A stretch of 64,000 bases of DNA from contig NZ_JBMYXF010000007.1 in the NCBI RefSeq assembly GCF_049608145.1, positions 1 to 64,000 of the forward strand, given 5' to 3'. Within the stretch, counting starts at the first letter, position 1, and the number at the start of each line of letters is the position of its first letter. The notes under the pieces were generated by a model, which was not told the DNA's origin, searched no databases, and was given only the letters and a program-made list of their open reading frames with translations. A program made the position numbers and the translations under genes. The stretch is from Halocynthiibacter sp049608145 (GTDB taxonomy: Bacteria; Pseudomonadota; Alphaproteobacteria; Rhodobacterales; Rhodobacteraceae). Of the stretch, positions 16,636 through 24,405 are shown in pieces.

Positions 16636-18129
16636 ATGACCACCGAAGTACGTGTCCCAACCCTGGGCGAAAGTGTATCCGAAGCCACCATCGCAACCTG
16701 GTTCAAAAAGCCAGGCGACGCGGTGGCACAGGATGAAATGCTCTGTGAACTTGAAACCGACAAAGTCACCGTCGAAGTGCCCGCCCCCGCCGCTGGCGTC
16801 ATGGGCGAAATCATCGCCCAAGAAGGCGACACCGTTGGCGTTGACGCCCTTCTTGCAACCATCGCCGCTGGCGAAGGCGCAGCTCCGGCCCCCGCCGCCG
16901 CACCTGCAGCAGCTCCCGCAGCAACTGGCGGTTCCGTTGACGTGATGGTCCCAACCCTGGGTGAAAGCGTGTCCGAGGCAACCGTTGCCAGCTGGTTCAA
17001 AGCTGTGGGTGACACTGTTGCGCAGGACGAAATGCTGTGTGAGCTGGAAACCGACAAAGTGTCTGTCGAAGTGCCCGCCCCCGCCGCTGGCGTCATCACA
17101 GAAATCCTCGCGCCCGAAGGCGCAACTGTCGAAGCAGGCGGCAAGCTTGCGATCATGACATCTGGCGCAGGCGCAGCAGCAGCCCCAGCGGCGGCACCTG
17201 CGGCCGCAGCACCGGCCGCATCCACCGGCAAAGATGTTGAAAACGCACCATCCGCCAACAAAGCCATGGCAGAAGCAGGCCTTGCACCGGGTTCCGTTGC
17301 AGGCACTGGCAAAGATGGCCGCGTGATGAAATCCGACGTGCAAAACGCAATTGCCGCAGGCGCATCCGCCCCCGCAGCAGCACCTGCCCCCGTTGCCGCA
17401 GCCCGTCCAGCATCCGCCGCAGACGACGCCCCACGCGAAGAGCGCGTAAAAATGACCCGCCTGCGCCAAACCATCGCGCGTCGCCTGAAGGACAGCCAAA
17501 ACACCGCTGCCATGCTCACCACCTATAACGAGGTCGACATGACCGAGGTGATGGCCCTGCGCAACGAATACAAAGACCTGTTCCTGAAAAAACACGGCGT
17601 GAAACTGGGCTTTATGTCCTTCTTCACCAAAGCCTGTGTGCATGCGCTGAAAGAAGTGCCCGAAGTGAACGCCGAAATCGACGGCACCGATGTGGTTTAC
17701 AAAAACTACGTCCACATGGGCATCGCCGCCGGCACGCCAACCGGCCTTGTTGTGCCTGTGATCCGTGACGCAGACGCCATGTCTTTCGCGGGCATCGAAA
17801 AAGCGATCGCTGAAAAAGGCGCGCGCGCCCGTGACGGCAAACTGTCTATGGACGAGATGCAAGGCGGCAGTTTCACCATTTCCAACGGTGGTGTGTACGG
17901 CTCTCTCATGTCTTCCCCGATCCTGAACCCACCACAATCCGGCATCCTGGGCATGCATAAAATCCAGGACCGCCCAATGGCCATCAACGGCCAAGTGGTG
18001 ATCCGCCCAATGATGTATTTGGCCCTGAGCTATGATCACCGCATCGTTGACGGCAAAGGTGCCGTGACCTTCCTCGTGCGCGTCAAAGAAGCGCTCGAAG
18101 ACCCACGCCGCCTGCTGATGGATCTGTAA
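16636..18129 (+). CDS. sucB: 2-Oxoglutarate dehydrogenase E2 with two lipoyl domains
   Basis: Dihydrolipoyl succinyltransferase, core of the complex. 497 residues: lipoyl domain 1 (about 1–76, lipoyl Lys in ELETDKVTVE), an Ala/Pro linker, lipoyl domain 2 (about 100–176, ELETDKVSVE), a second linker, an E1/E3-binding domain (NAPSANKAMAEAGLAPGSV, about 205–240) and the catalytic acyltransferase domain (about 270–497) ending with HRIVDGKGAVTFL, where His and Asp are catalytic. The two lipoyl domains are nearly identical, unlike the single domain of enterobacterial SucB. Confidence 0.97.
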   Translation: MTTEVRVPTLGESVSEATIATWFKKPGDAVAQDEMLCELETDKVTVEVPAPAAGVMGEIIAQEGDTVGVDALLATIAAGEGAAPAPAAAPAAAPAATGGSVDVMVPTLGESVSEATVASWFKAVGDTVAQDEMLCELETDKVSVEVPAPAAGVITEILAPEGATVEAGGKLAIMTSGAGAAAAPAAAPAAAAPAASTGKDVENAPSANKAMAEAGLAPGSVAGTGKDGRVMKSDVQNAIAAGASAPAAAPAPVAAARPASAADDAPREERVKMTRLRQTIARRLKDSQNTAAMLTTYNEVDMTEVMALRNEYKDLFLKKHGVKLGFMSFFTKACVHALKEVPEVNAEIDGTDVVYKNYVHMGIAAGTPTGLVVPVIRDADAMSFAGIEKAIAEKGARARDGKLSMDEMQGGSFTISNGGVYGSLMSSPILNPPQSGILGMHKIQDRPMAINGQVVIRPMMYLALSYDHRIVDGKGAVTFLVRVKEALEDPRRLLMDL

Positions 18130-18137
18130 ACCACATA

Positions 18138-18216
18138 GGGCAGCGCCTGACCCTGGGTGGGTGCGAAAGCGCCCTCCCGTGGGGAGGGTCAGGCGCTGCC
18201 CGGTGTCCCACCGGGC
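18138..18216 (+). ncRNA. Structured intergenic RNA element downstream of sucB
   Basis: A perfect 17-bp inverted repeat (18138–18154 with 18185–18201) encloses a 10-bp hairpin capped by a GAAA tetraloop (18155–18178), leaving an asymmetric bulge. The last four bases of the 3' arm also begin a separate 8-bp hairpin (GCCCGGTG, loop TCC, CACCGGGC, 18198–18216), so the two compete. No U-tract. It shares the GCGAAAGC-CCC and GTGGGGAGGG motifs with the element at 12452–12536. Confidence 0.55.
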
Positions 18217-18227
18217 TGGAGACCACT

Positions 18228-18620
18228 ATGAGTACCAACTCAATTGCACCAGTGACCGCCATTTGGATCGCACTTTTTTGCAGTGTTGTCGCGGTTTTTT
18301 CAGCTTGGTTTTTGGCCGGATTTCCCGCAGTCTTCTTTTACATCACTCCACTGATTTTAGGGGCGGTACTTCTGAAGGAATTTGCATCATCTGCGAAAAA
18401 CTCCAAAACCTTCTGGCTACAATGGATTCTCAGATGTGCAATGGCTCTGTATCTTGCCGACTTAGCTTTCTCACTCCTCACAGCAAAAGAACGCCTGTTC
18501 AAAGGTTTTATCGAGTTTGCAGTCTCGCATTTGTCATATCTTAGTCCCCTACTGCCAGTTTTGTTCCCATCTTTACTGGCCATCGCTGCAATCAGAGCAT
18601 TTCTCAGAGAGACCAAATGA
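18228..18620 (+). CDS. Small membrane protein, function unknown
   Basis: A 130-residue integral membrane protein with four hydrophobic segments (for example VTAIWIALFCSVVAVFSAWF and AVFFYITPLILGAVLLKEF). I do not recognise a family. It lies between sucB and the MAPEG gene, with its stop overlapping the MAPEG ATG (ATGA), so it is co-translated with it. Its codon use is AT-richer than that of the suc genes, as for many orphan membrane proteins. Confidence 0.7.
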   Translation: MSTNSIAPVTAIWIALFCSVVAVFSAWFLAGFPAVFFYITPLILGAVLLKEFASSAKNSKTFWLQWILRCAMALYLADLAFSLLTAKERLFKGFIEFAVSHLSYLSPLLPVLFPSLLAIAAIRAFLRETK

Positions 18621-19006
18621 CCACTGAACTCACCGCCCTCACCCTCGCTGCCATCCTGCAAATGTGCCAATTCGGCGCCTATGCTTGGACCGCGAACAAA
18701 GAACTCGGCACCAAATTCACTATGGGCAACCGCGATGAAGAACCGAACCCAAGCCAGCTGCTTGGCCGCCACAAACGCGCGCTGAACAATCACTTTGAAG
18801 GCCTCGCCCTGTTCACCATCGCCGTGATTGCCGTCCAGCTTGGGTTCGCCTCAAACCCCGTCACCCAGGCCTGCGCTGGTTTCTATCTTGGCGCGCGCAT
18901 TCTCTATGTGCCCGCTTATGTCCTTGGCCTGACGCCCGCGCGTTCCATCATCTGGGCCGTCGGGTTTCTTGCCACCCTCATCATGCTGGTTGCAGCGCTC
19001 TTATGA
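18617..19006 (+). CDS. MAPEG family membrane protein
   Basis: A 129-residue, four-segment membrane protein of the MAPEG superfamily (membrane-associated proteins in eicosanoid and glutathione metabolism). Visible are the LLGRHKRALNNHFEGLALF stretch after the first loop, carrying the family's R-x-x-x-A-x-x-N-x-x-E pattern, and GFYLGARILYVPAYVLG. Bacterial members often act on glutathione or have unknown roles; substrate not assignable. Coupled to the upstream orphan gene and followed by the lpd leader. Confidence 0.88.
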   Translation: MTTELTALTLAAILQMCQFGAYAWTANKELGTKFTMGNRDEEPNPSQLLGRHKRALNNHFEGLALFTIAVIAVQLGFASNPVTQACAGFYLGARILYVPAYVLGLTPARSIIWAVGFLATLIMLVAALL

Positions 19007-19029
19007 TTTCTGTTCAGCATAGACACCCC

Positions 19030-19076
19030 GGGAAGGTCACCACAGGTGATGGGGGCCGCGCGCCCTCTCTCTTCCC
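19030..19076 (+). ncRNA. Possible three-way-junction RNA in the MAPEG–lpd junction
   Basis: GGGAAG (19030–19035) pairs with CTTCCC (19071–19076) around two hairpins: TCACC-ACA-GGTGA (19037–19049) and GGGGGC-CGCGC-GCCCTC (19051–19067). The layout resembles the sucD-downstream element but is smaller and weaker. No U-tract follows. Confidence 0.35.
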
Positions 19077-19090
19077 ATACATACAGCATA

Positions 19091-19128
19091 TGCATAGTAT
19101 ATGCATAACTTGTGCATACTATGTGCAT
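19091..19128. repeat. Four phased direct repeats upstream of lpd
   Basis: TGCATA occurs at 19091, 19102 and 19113, and TGCAT at 19124, an exact 11-bp period placing every copy on the same DNA face. The same stretch can also fold (CATAGT…ACTATG and ATGCA…TGCAT, 19093–19123). It ends about 28 bases before the lpd ATG, a position suited to an operator or leader hairpin. Confidence 0.6.
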
Positions 19129-19156
19129 CCCCATTTCCGCCCTCAGGAGAGTACCA

Positions 19157-20545
19157 ATGGCATCATATGACGTAATCATTATCGGCGGCGGCCCAGGCGG
19201 CTATGTTTCCGCAATTCGCTGCGCACAACTTGGCCTTAAAACCGCTTGTGTAGAAGGCCGCGACACCCTTGGTGGCACCTGTTTGAACGTGGGTTGTATC
19301 CCGTCCAAAGCCTTGCTGCATGCCTCCCATTCCTATCACGAGGCCACCCATAATTTCACCAAAATGGGCCTGATGGGCAAATCCCCATCCATCGACTGGA
19401 AACAGATGCTGTCCTATAAAGATGACGTCATTGGGCAAAACACCAAAGGCATCGAATTCTTATTTAAAAAGAACAAGGTAGATTGGCTGAAAGGCTGGGG
19501 TTCTATCCCTGAAGCAGGCAAAGTCAAAGTCGGTGACGAAGTACATGACGCGAAAAATATCGTTGTTGCGACCGGGTCAGAAGCCGCTTCCCTGCCTGGG
19601 ATCGAGATCGACGAAAAGATCGTTGTGACCTCTACCGGTGCTTTGGAACTTGGCAAAATCCCTAAGAAAATGGTCGTCATCGGCGCTGGTGTGATTGGTC
19701 TTGAGATGGGGTCGGTTTATGCCCGTCTTGGCACGGAAGTCACCGTGGTTGAATTCATGGATAACGTCTGCCCTGGCATGGATCTGGATGTGTCCAAAAC
19801 ATTCGCACGCACCCTGAAAAAACAAGGGCTTAAGTTCGTGATGGGCGCTGCGGTTCAATCCGTTGAGACCAACAAAACAAAAGCCAAAGTGCATTACAAA
19901 CTAAAGAAAAACGACAAGGAAGACATGGTTGAGGCCGACGTCGTTCTGGTCGCAACCGGCCGCAAACCCTTCACCGATGGTCTTGGCCTGGATGCGCTTG
20001 GCGTTGCCCTGACCCCGCGCGGCCAGGTTGCCACAAACGACCATTGGGCAACCAATGTGCCCGGCATCTACGCCATTGGTGATGCGATCGAAGGCCCGAT
20101 GCTGGCCCATAAAGCCGAAGACGAAGGCATGGCCGTCGCCGAAGTCATCGCTGGCAAAAAAGGTCATGTAAATTATGGGGTTATCCCCGGTGTGGTTTAC
20201 ACAGCACCTGAGGTCGCGACCGTTGGCAAGACCGAAGAACAGCTGAAAGAGGAAGGTCGTGCCTATAAGGTTGGCAAGTTTTCCTTCATGGGCAATGGCC
20301 GCGCAAAAGCCATGTTCGCAGGCGATGGTTTCGTGAAATTGCTGGTCGATGCACAAACAGATCGCATCCTTGGCGGTCACATCCTTGGCCCACAAGCCGG
20401 TGAAATGATCCACGAGATCTGCGTTGCCATGGAATTCGGCGCATCCGCCGAAGACATCGCCCTGACCTGCCACGCCCACCCAACCTGTTCCGAGGCCGTG
20501 CGCGAAGCCGCACTGGCCTGTGGTGACGGCGCGATCCACGCATAA
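19157..20545 (+). CDS. lpd: Dihydrolipoyl dehydrogenase (E3)
   Basis: FAD/NAD disulfide reductase that reoxidises the lipoyl arms of SucB. 462 residues: FAD motif YDVIIIGGGPGGYVSA, redox cysteines in GGTCLNVGCIPSKALL, NAD-binding VVIGAGVIGLEMGSVYAR, and the dimer-interface catalytic His/Glu in HAHPTCSEAVREA. ATG 19157 has AGGAGA about 7 bases upstream; the open frame reaches back through the repeat region. Last gene of the suc cluster; may have its own promoter given the phased repeats before it. Confidence 0.97.
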   Translation: MASYDVIIIGGGPGGYVSAIRCAQLGLKTACVEGRDTLGGTCLNVGCIPSKALLHASHSYHEATHNFTKMGLMGKSPSIDWKQMLSYKDDVIGQNTKGIEFLFKKNKVDWLKGWGSIPEAGKVKVGDEVHDAKNIVVATGSEAASLPGIEIDEKIVVTSTGALELGKIPKKMVVIGAGVIGLEMGSVYARLGTEVTVVEFMDNVCPGMDLDVSKTFARTLKKQGLKFVMGAAVQSVETNKTKAKVHYKLKKNDKEDMVEADVVLVATGRKPFTDGLGLDALGVALTPRGQVATNDHWATNVPGIYAIGDAIEGPMLAHKAEDEGMAVAEVIAGKKGHVNYGVIPGVVYTAPEVATVGKTEEQLKEEGRAYKVGKFSFMGNGRAKAMFAGDGFVKLLVDAQTDRILGGHILGPQAGEMIHEICVAMEFGASAEDIALTCHAHPTCSEAVREAALACGDGAIHA

Positions 20546-20550
20546 AACAA

Positions 20551-20580
20551 CCCGGGGGAGGAAAACAATCTTCCCCCGGG
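20551..20580 (+). terminator. Hairpin terminator after lpd
   Basis: CCCGGGGGAGG pairs with CTTCCCCCGGG (one mismatch) around a short A-rich loop, 5 bases after the lpd stop. The stem is strong but no U-run follows. Confidence 0.55.
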
Positions 20581-20649
20581 CTTCAAACCGCGCTAACTAG
20601 GTGACTGCCCGGATATCGTCCGGTTTTTAAACAGTTACAGGTTATCGAC

Positions 20650-21519
20650 ATGCGTTTTATTCTCGCACTATCACTTGCGGCTCTGCTGCAATTTCTTCCC
20701 ACATCCAATGCAGAAGCCCGCGGACTGATCCTTTATGGCAGTCAGGACAGTCTTCACTTTGTCGAACAGACACGTATCCCGTCCGATAATGGTGGTACAT
20801 TTGCGCTCTGCCGTTACACGACCAAATACCATCTTTTCTGGATCGGTTTTTTTCGCCACGTAAATGAATACGGCTTGTCAGATCAGGGCTGTAACAGTGA
20901 TTATTTCTACGGATTTAGTTCTGCCGAGTTTATGGAAGCACAAACTGCAGGTCTGATTAGTCCAGATTTACCAGTGCAGCCAAAATTAAGCATTGGTGAA
21001 ATTTTGACCGGGTTCGCGGGCAGCATCCTGCTTGGCTTGGTGATCCTGTTTGTCGTTTACGGAGGCATCGTCAAATCCCGACGTGAAAAAGCCCGGATGG
21101 AAGCAATGGGTGGCATTGCCAGACCAACCCAAATGGTGATCGATGCAATGGCCCATATGGCACGTGCAGACGGCCATGTGGATGATACAGAAGTTGCCGC
21201 TATTGCAAAGATAGCCCGCGATCTGACCGAAGATGAGTTTGATGATAGCCTGGTCAGAACGATTGTTGATCTTGCAGAAACCAACCTTGTCGAAGGTGAC
21301 TTCGTTCGTTTTGGTGCTGGACTGACCACCGATCAACGTCGGGTTGTCCTCAAGTCTGTCTATCTGATTGCAATTTCTGATGGAAACTTTGCTGCGGATG
21401 AGCAAAAGTTCGTCGGCATGCTTATGAATGATCTGGAAATCGATGCTGAATTGATGGATGCAATCATTGCTGAGGTGAACGATACAGTCACAGAAACAGC
21501 GCCAGAACCCACGACATAA
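20650..21519 (+). CDS. Signal-anchored TerB-domain protein
   Basis: 289 residues: signal peptide (1–24), a periplasmic segment of about 90 residues with cysteines (FALCRYTTKYHLFW and SDQGCNSDYFYGF), a transmembrane helix (about 118–138, FAGSILLGLVILFVVYGGIV), then a cytoplasmic TerB-like helical domain (about 155–280) with MAHMARADGHVDDTEVAAI and LIAISDGNFAADEQKFVGML. TerB-like domains are linked to metal and stress responses; the role here is unknown. Convergent with the glycerate kinase gene across a shared terminator. Confidence 0.8.
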   Translation: MRFILALSLAALLQFLPTSNAEARGLILYGSQDSLHFVEQTRIPSDNGGTFALCRYTTKYHLFWIGFFRHVNEYGLSDQGCNSDYFYGFSSAEFMEAQTAGLISPDLPVQPKLSIGEILTGFAGSILLGLVILFVVYGGIVKSRREKARMEAMGGIARPTQMVIDAMAHMARADGHVDDTEVAAIAKIARDLTEDEFDDSLVRTIVDLAETNLVEGDFVRFGAGLTTDQRRVVLKSVYLIAISDGNFAADEQKFVGMLMNDLEIDAELMDAIIAEVNDTVTETAPEPTT

Positions 21520-21523
21520 ATCC

Positions 21524-21550
21524 AGCTGGCCGGTTCCAAACCGGTCAGCT
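21524..21550. terminator. Bidirectional hairpin terminator
   Basis: A 12-bp stem (AGCTGGCCGGTT with AACCGGTCAGCT, one G·U pair) and a 3-base loop fill the 32-base gap between two convergent genes. It can serve both strands. Confidence 0.7.
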
Positions 21551-21551
21551 T

Positions 21552-22799
21552 TCATCCAATCAGGATCGCTCTGAAATCATTCACATTTGTCAGCGTCGGG
21601 CCGGTTACAACCTGGCCCCCCGCGGCCTCAAAAAAGCTATGGCTGTCATTGCGTTTCAAGGCGTCTTTCGCATCCATATTTGTTTGCAACAACGTATCAG
21701 GATATACGACTGCCCCGGCGATCTCGGCGGCACCATCGACGCCATCTGTATCACACGCCAACAGGTGAATGCCCTTCTGACCATTCAGGGCAATTGCTGC
21801 GGCTAGCGCGAATTCAGCGTTAGGGCCACCGACACCACCTTCCCAGCCTGAAACAGTGCATTCTCCTCCAGACAACAGTAACAATGGCTGAACCCCAGTT
21901 CCGCGTATTTTCTGATGCTGAAGCACAATTTCCACCTGTCGCCGTGCTTCATCCCGGGCTTCACCTTCAATAGCGTCGCCAAGGATCTGCACCTCAACAC
22001 CCAGCGACTTCGCAAAATCAGAGGCAGCCATAAGCGATTGCGAAGGGGCAGAGATAACTATATTTTCCACGTTCTTCAGCTGCTCATCATCTGGTTTTAC
22101 AACACTTGATCCACGCTTCAGCACATTCATAGCCGCATCAGGCATCGTGATATTGCGACGTTTTATAATGTTCAGAGCATCCTCAGCACGGGATGTTTCA
22201 GCCACAGTAGGACCAGAGGCAATGTCACCCGGATCATCCCCAGGCACGTCCGAAATCATGAGGCACAACAGCTTTGCTGGATATGTCGCCGCGGCAAGCT
22301 GTCCGCCTTTGATACGCGATAGATGTTTACGGATAATGTTCATCTCGCCAATCGGGGTCCCGCTTTGCAGCAACGCGCGATGTACAGCCTGCATATCAGG
22401 CAAATTCATCCCATGTGCAGGTGCACAGAATAAAGAAGAACCACCGCCAGATATCAGGCATAACACAAGATCATTTTCATCAAGATCCTGAACCAGGCCC
22501 AGCATTCTGGATGTGGCATCAAAGGCCGACAGATCAGGAACGGGATGGGCCGCTTCGACGATTTCTATCTTTTGTGTTGGGCGGGCGTATCCGTATCGTG
22601 TAATTACCAACCCTTCACATGGGCCCCATTGTTGTTCCACCGCCTCTGCCATACGGGCCGAAGCTTTGCCTGCACCAATCACTATTACGCGCCCCTTCGG
22701 ACGATCTGGCAGGGCCCTAGGAATGGTTTTCAGAGGATCAGCAGCCGCAACAGCAACATCAAAACACGCGCGTAAAAACTGATCCGGCTCAGAGATCAT
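21552..22799 (-). CDS. Glycerate 2-kinase (MOFRL family)
   Basis: A 415-residue type II glycerate kinase, phosphorylating D-glycerate to 2-phosphoglycerate; some members were annotated hydroxypyruvate reductase TtuD. It has an N-terminal DUF4147-type domain (VIVIGAGKASARMAEAVEQ, LISGGGSSLFCAP) and a C-terminal MOFRL domain (LLLLSGGECTVSGWEG, GGPNAEFALAAAIALNG, ACDTDGVDG). ATG 22799 shares a base with the upstream yaaA stop (TGATG), so the two are coupled. It would return glyoxylate- or serine-derived glycerate to central metabolism. Confidence 0.9.
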   Translation of the reverse strand: MISEPDQFLRACFDVAVAAADPLKTIPRALPDRPKGRVIVIGAGKASARMAEAVEQQWGPCEGLVITRYGYARPTQKIEIVEAAHPVPDLSAFDATSRMLGLVQDLDENDLVLCLISGGGSSLFCAPAHGMNLPDMQAVHRALLQSGTPIGEMNIIRKHLSRIKGGQLAAATYPAKLLCLMISDVPGDDPGDIASGPTVAETSRAEDALNIIKRRNITMPDAAMNVLKRGSSVVKPDDEQLKNVENIVISAPSQSLMAASDFAKSLGVEVQILGDAIEGEARDEARRQVEIVLQHQKIRGTGVQPLLLLSGGECTVSGWEGGVGGPNAEFALAAAIALNGQKGIHLLACDTDGVDGAAEIAGAVVYPDTLLQTNMDAKDALKRNDSHSFFEAAGGQVVTGPTLTNVNDFRAILIG

Positions 22800-23566
22800 C
22801 AGGCTGATTGTGCCCGTGAAAACACCCATTTGTCATCTGATGACAGATCGGCGCGGAAACCATATCCGTCGGTATCAAACTCTTTCAGCCCTTCCGGGCG
22901 GTCCACGCGATGTTCTACCAGATAGCGTGCCATGGCCCCACGTGCGCGTTTGGCGTAGAAGCCAACCATCTTTAGTTCATTGCCTTTTTCTTCTTTGAAC
23001 TCTGGTGTGATCACACGTGAATTCATGGTTTTGGCACTGGCGGCACGGAAATATTCATGAGAGGCCAGATTAATCACGGCACCACCATCCGCAGCCTGAT
23101 CAAGCGCATTGCCCAACCGTTGGCCCCAATAGGCATACAGGGTTTTGCCCTGGCTGTTCACAAGGCCCCGCCCCATTTCCAAACGATAAGGCTGAATGCG
23201 ATCCATCGGGCGCAAAGCCCCGTACAGACCCGACAGAATACGCACATGATCCTGGGCATAGGCAAGTTGATCCGCATCAAAATCCCAGGCCCGGAACCCC
23301 TGATAGGTATCACCAGTGAAAGCCAAAGCAGCCTGTTTCGAATTTGCGTCTGTAGAAGATTTCTCAAATGATTTGAAACGGTTCACATTCAGTTGGGCCA
23401 GATCTTCACTGATCTTCATAAGATTACGCAGATCTTCCACGGACAATTTCTGTGCCAGTTGTACAAGCGTGTTTGCGTCCGCCTGAAATTCGGGCATGCT
23501 TTCGATTGTGCCCTGTGGTGCCGGTGTGAAATCAAGGCTTTTGGCGGGTGATAGAACTGCAAGCAT
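22799..23566 (-). CDS. yaaA: YaaA family peroxide-stress protein
   Basis: 255 residues of the YaaA/DUF328 family. In E. coli, YaaA lowers intracellular free iron and DNA damage under peroxide stress. The hallmark LAVLSPAKSLDF opens the protein at ATG 23566; later blocks are GDTYQGFRAWDFDADQLAYA, LSGLYGALRPMDRIQPYRLEMG and FYAKRARGAMARYLVEHRV. The open frame extends 19 codons upstream without family sequence. It is coupled to the glycerate kinase gene and lies 79 bases beyond the end of cobS. Confidence 0.92.
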   Translation of the reverse strand: MLAVLSPAKSLDFTPAPQGTIESMPEFQADANTLVQLAQKLSVEDLRNLMKISEDLAQLNVNRFKSFEKSSTDANSKQAALAFTGDTYQGFRAWDFDADQLAYAQDHVRILSGLYGALRPMDRIQPYRLEMGRGLVNSQGKTLYAYWGQRLGNALDQAADGGAVINLASHEYFRAASAKTMNSRVITPEFKEEKGNELKMVGFYAKRARGAMARYLVEHRVDRPEGLKEFDTDGYGFRADLSSDDKWVFSRAQSA

Positions 23567-23645
23567 TTTTGGCCCCTGGATGATGTCTAGGGTCATTTCT
23601 AAGCGCTCACCCGTGCAATGCAAGGGGCGCTTTCTGACAGATGCG

Positions 23646-24404
23646 TTACAGGCAGAAAATCAAGATCGCAGCAAGGCAGGAGAATTGCTGTATCGCCCCC
23701 AGAACATCGCCTGTATATCCCCCGATTTTCTGGTTCGAAAAGCGCAACAGCCCCAGCCCACAAGCAAGGGAAACGACAAACGCCCCAAGGCTGATCCACA
23801 GGCCAAAACTGACAATTGCAGGCAAAAGACCAATCGCAACGGTCAACGCCACGACATAAAATCCGTCCTGACCAAGCCGTTTCTGCACGTCCTGGCCCGC
23901 CCCTGTACGGCGCACGTATTCGCCGCGATCCATAGCAAAAACCACGGCTGTGCGTGACAACATATGCGCCGTAAAAAGGGAAACAGCGGCTTGTGAAACC
24001 GGCATAGACATCAGCGCAACCACGTTCATCAACACCAGAAAAATCAAGGCCAGCGCGCCGTAACTTCCCAGACGGCTGTCTCGCATGATTTCAAGTCGGC
24101 GTTCAGTCGTATGCCCCCCCCAGAACCCATCCACCATATCTGCGAACCCGTCTTCATGCAGCGCACCTGTGATCAAGGTCGCAATGATCAGAGCCAAGAC
24201 AACGGCAATTGATCCGGCCCAAAAAGCAGATGCAATCCAGAGAGTTAGTGCAGCAATCCCACCAACCAACAGGCCGGTCAGCGGATAATATCGGATGGAA
24301 CGCGCCATGCGGGCGGGATCGTATGGGGCACCTGCGGGCACTGGCAGACGCGTCATAAACTGCACTGCAAGGCGTAGGGTTTCGATCTCCTCCCGCAGGG
24401 CCAT
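23646..24404 (-). CDS. cobS: Adenosylcobinamide-GDP ribazoletransferase (cobalamin synthase)
   Basis: Integral membrane enzyme joining adenosylcobinamide-GDP with alpha-ribazole(-phosphate), the last assembly step of B12 (called cobV in the aerobic nomenclature). 252 residues with several hydrophobic segments and the family motif HEDGFADMVDGFWGG with its Asp/Glu metal ligands, preceded by FMTRLPVPAG. The ATG lies one base after the cobT stop. Last gene of this minus-strand cob run. Confidence 0.93.
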   Translation of the reverse strand: MALREEIETLRLAVQFMTRLPVPAGAPYDPARMARSIRYYPLTGLLVGGIAALTLWIASAFWAGSIAVVLALIIATLITGALHEDGFADMVDGFWGGHTTERRLEIMRDSRLGSYGALALIFLVLMNVVALMSMPVSQAAVSLFTAHMLSRTAVVFAMDRGEYVRRTGAGQDVQKRLGQDGFYVVALTVAIGLLPAIVSFGLWISLGAFVVSLACGLGLLRFSNQKIGGYTGDVLGAIQQFSCLAAILIFCL

Positions 24405-24405
24405 A

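Noticed and set aside
16426..18039. 537-codon minus-strand ORF rich in Cys/Gly
   Set aside because: Antisense to sucB linkers; low-complexity mirror of Ala/Pro codons.
23006..23015. Further TGTGATCACA site
   Set aside because: Single copy inside the yaaA coding region with no partner site at 21 bp; probably chance.
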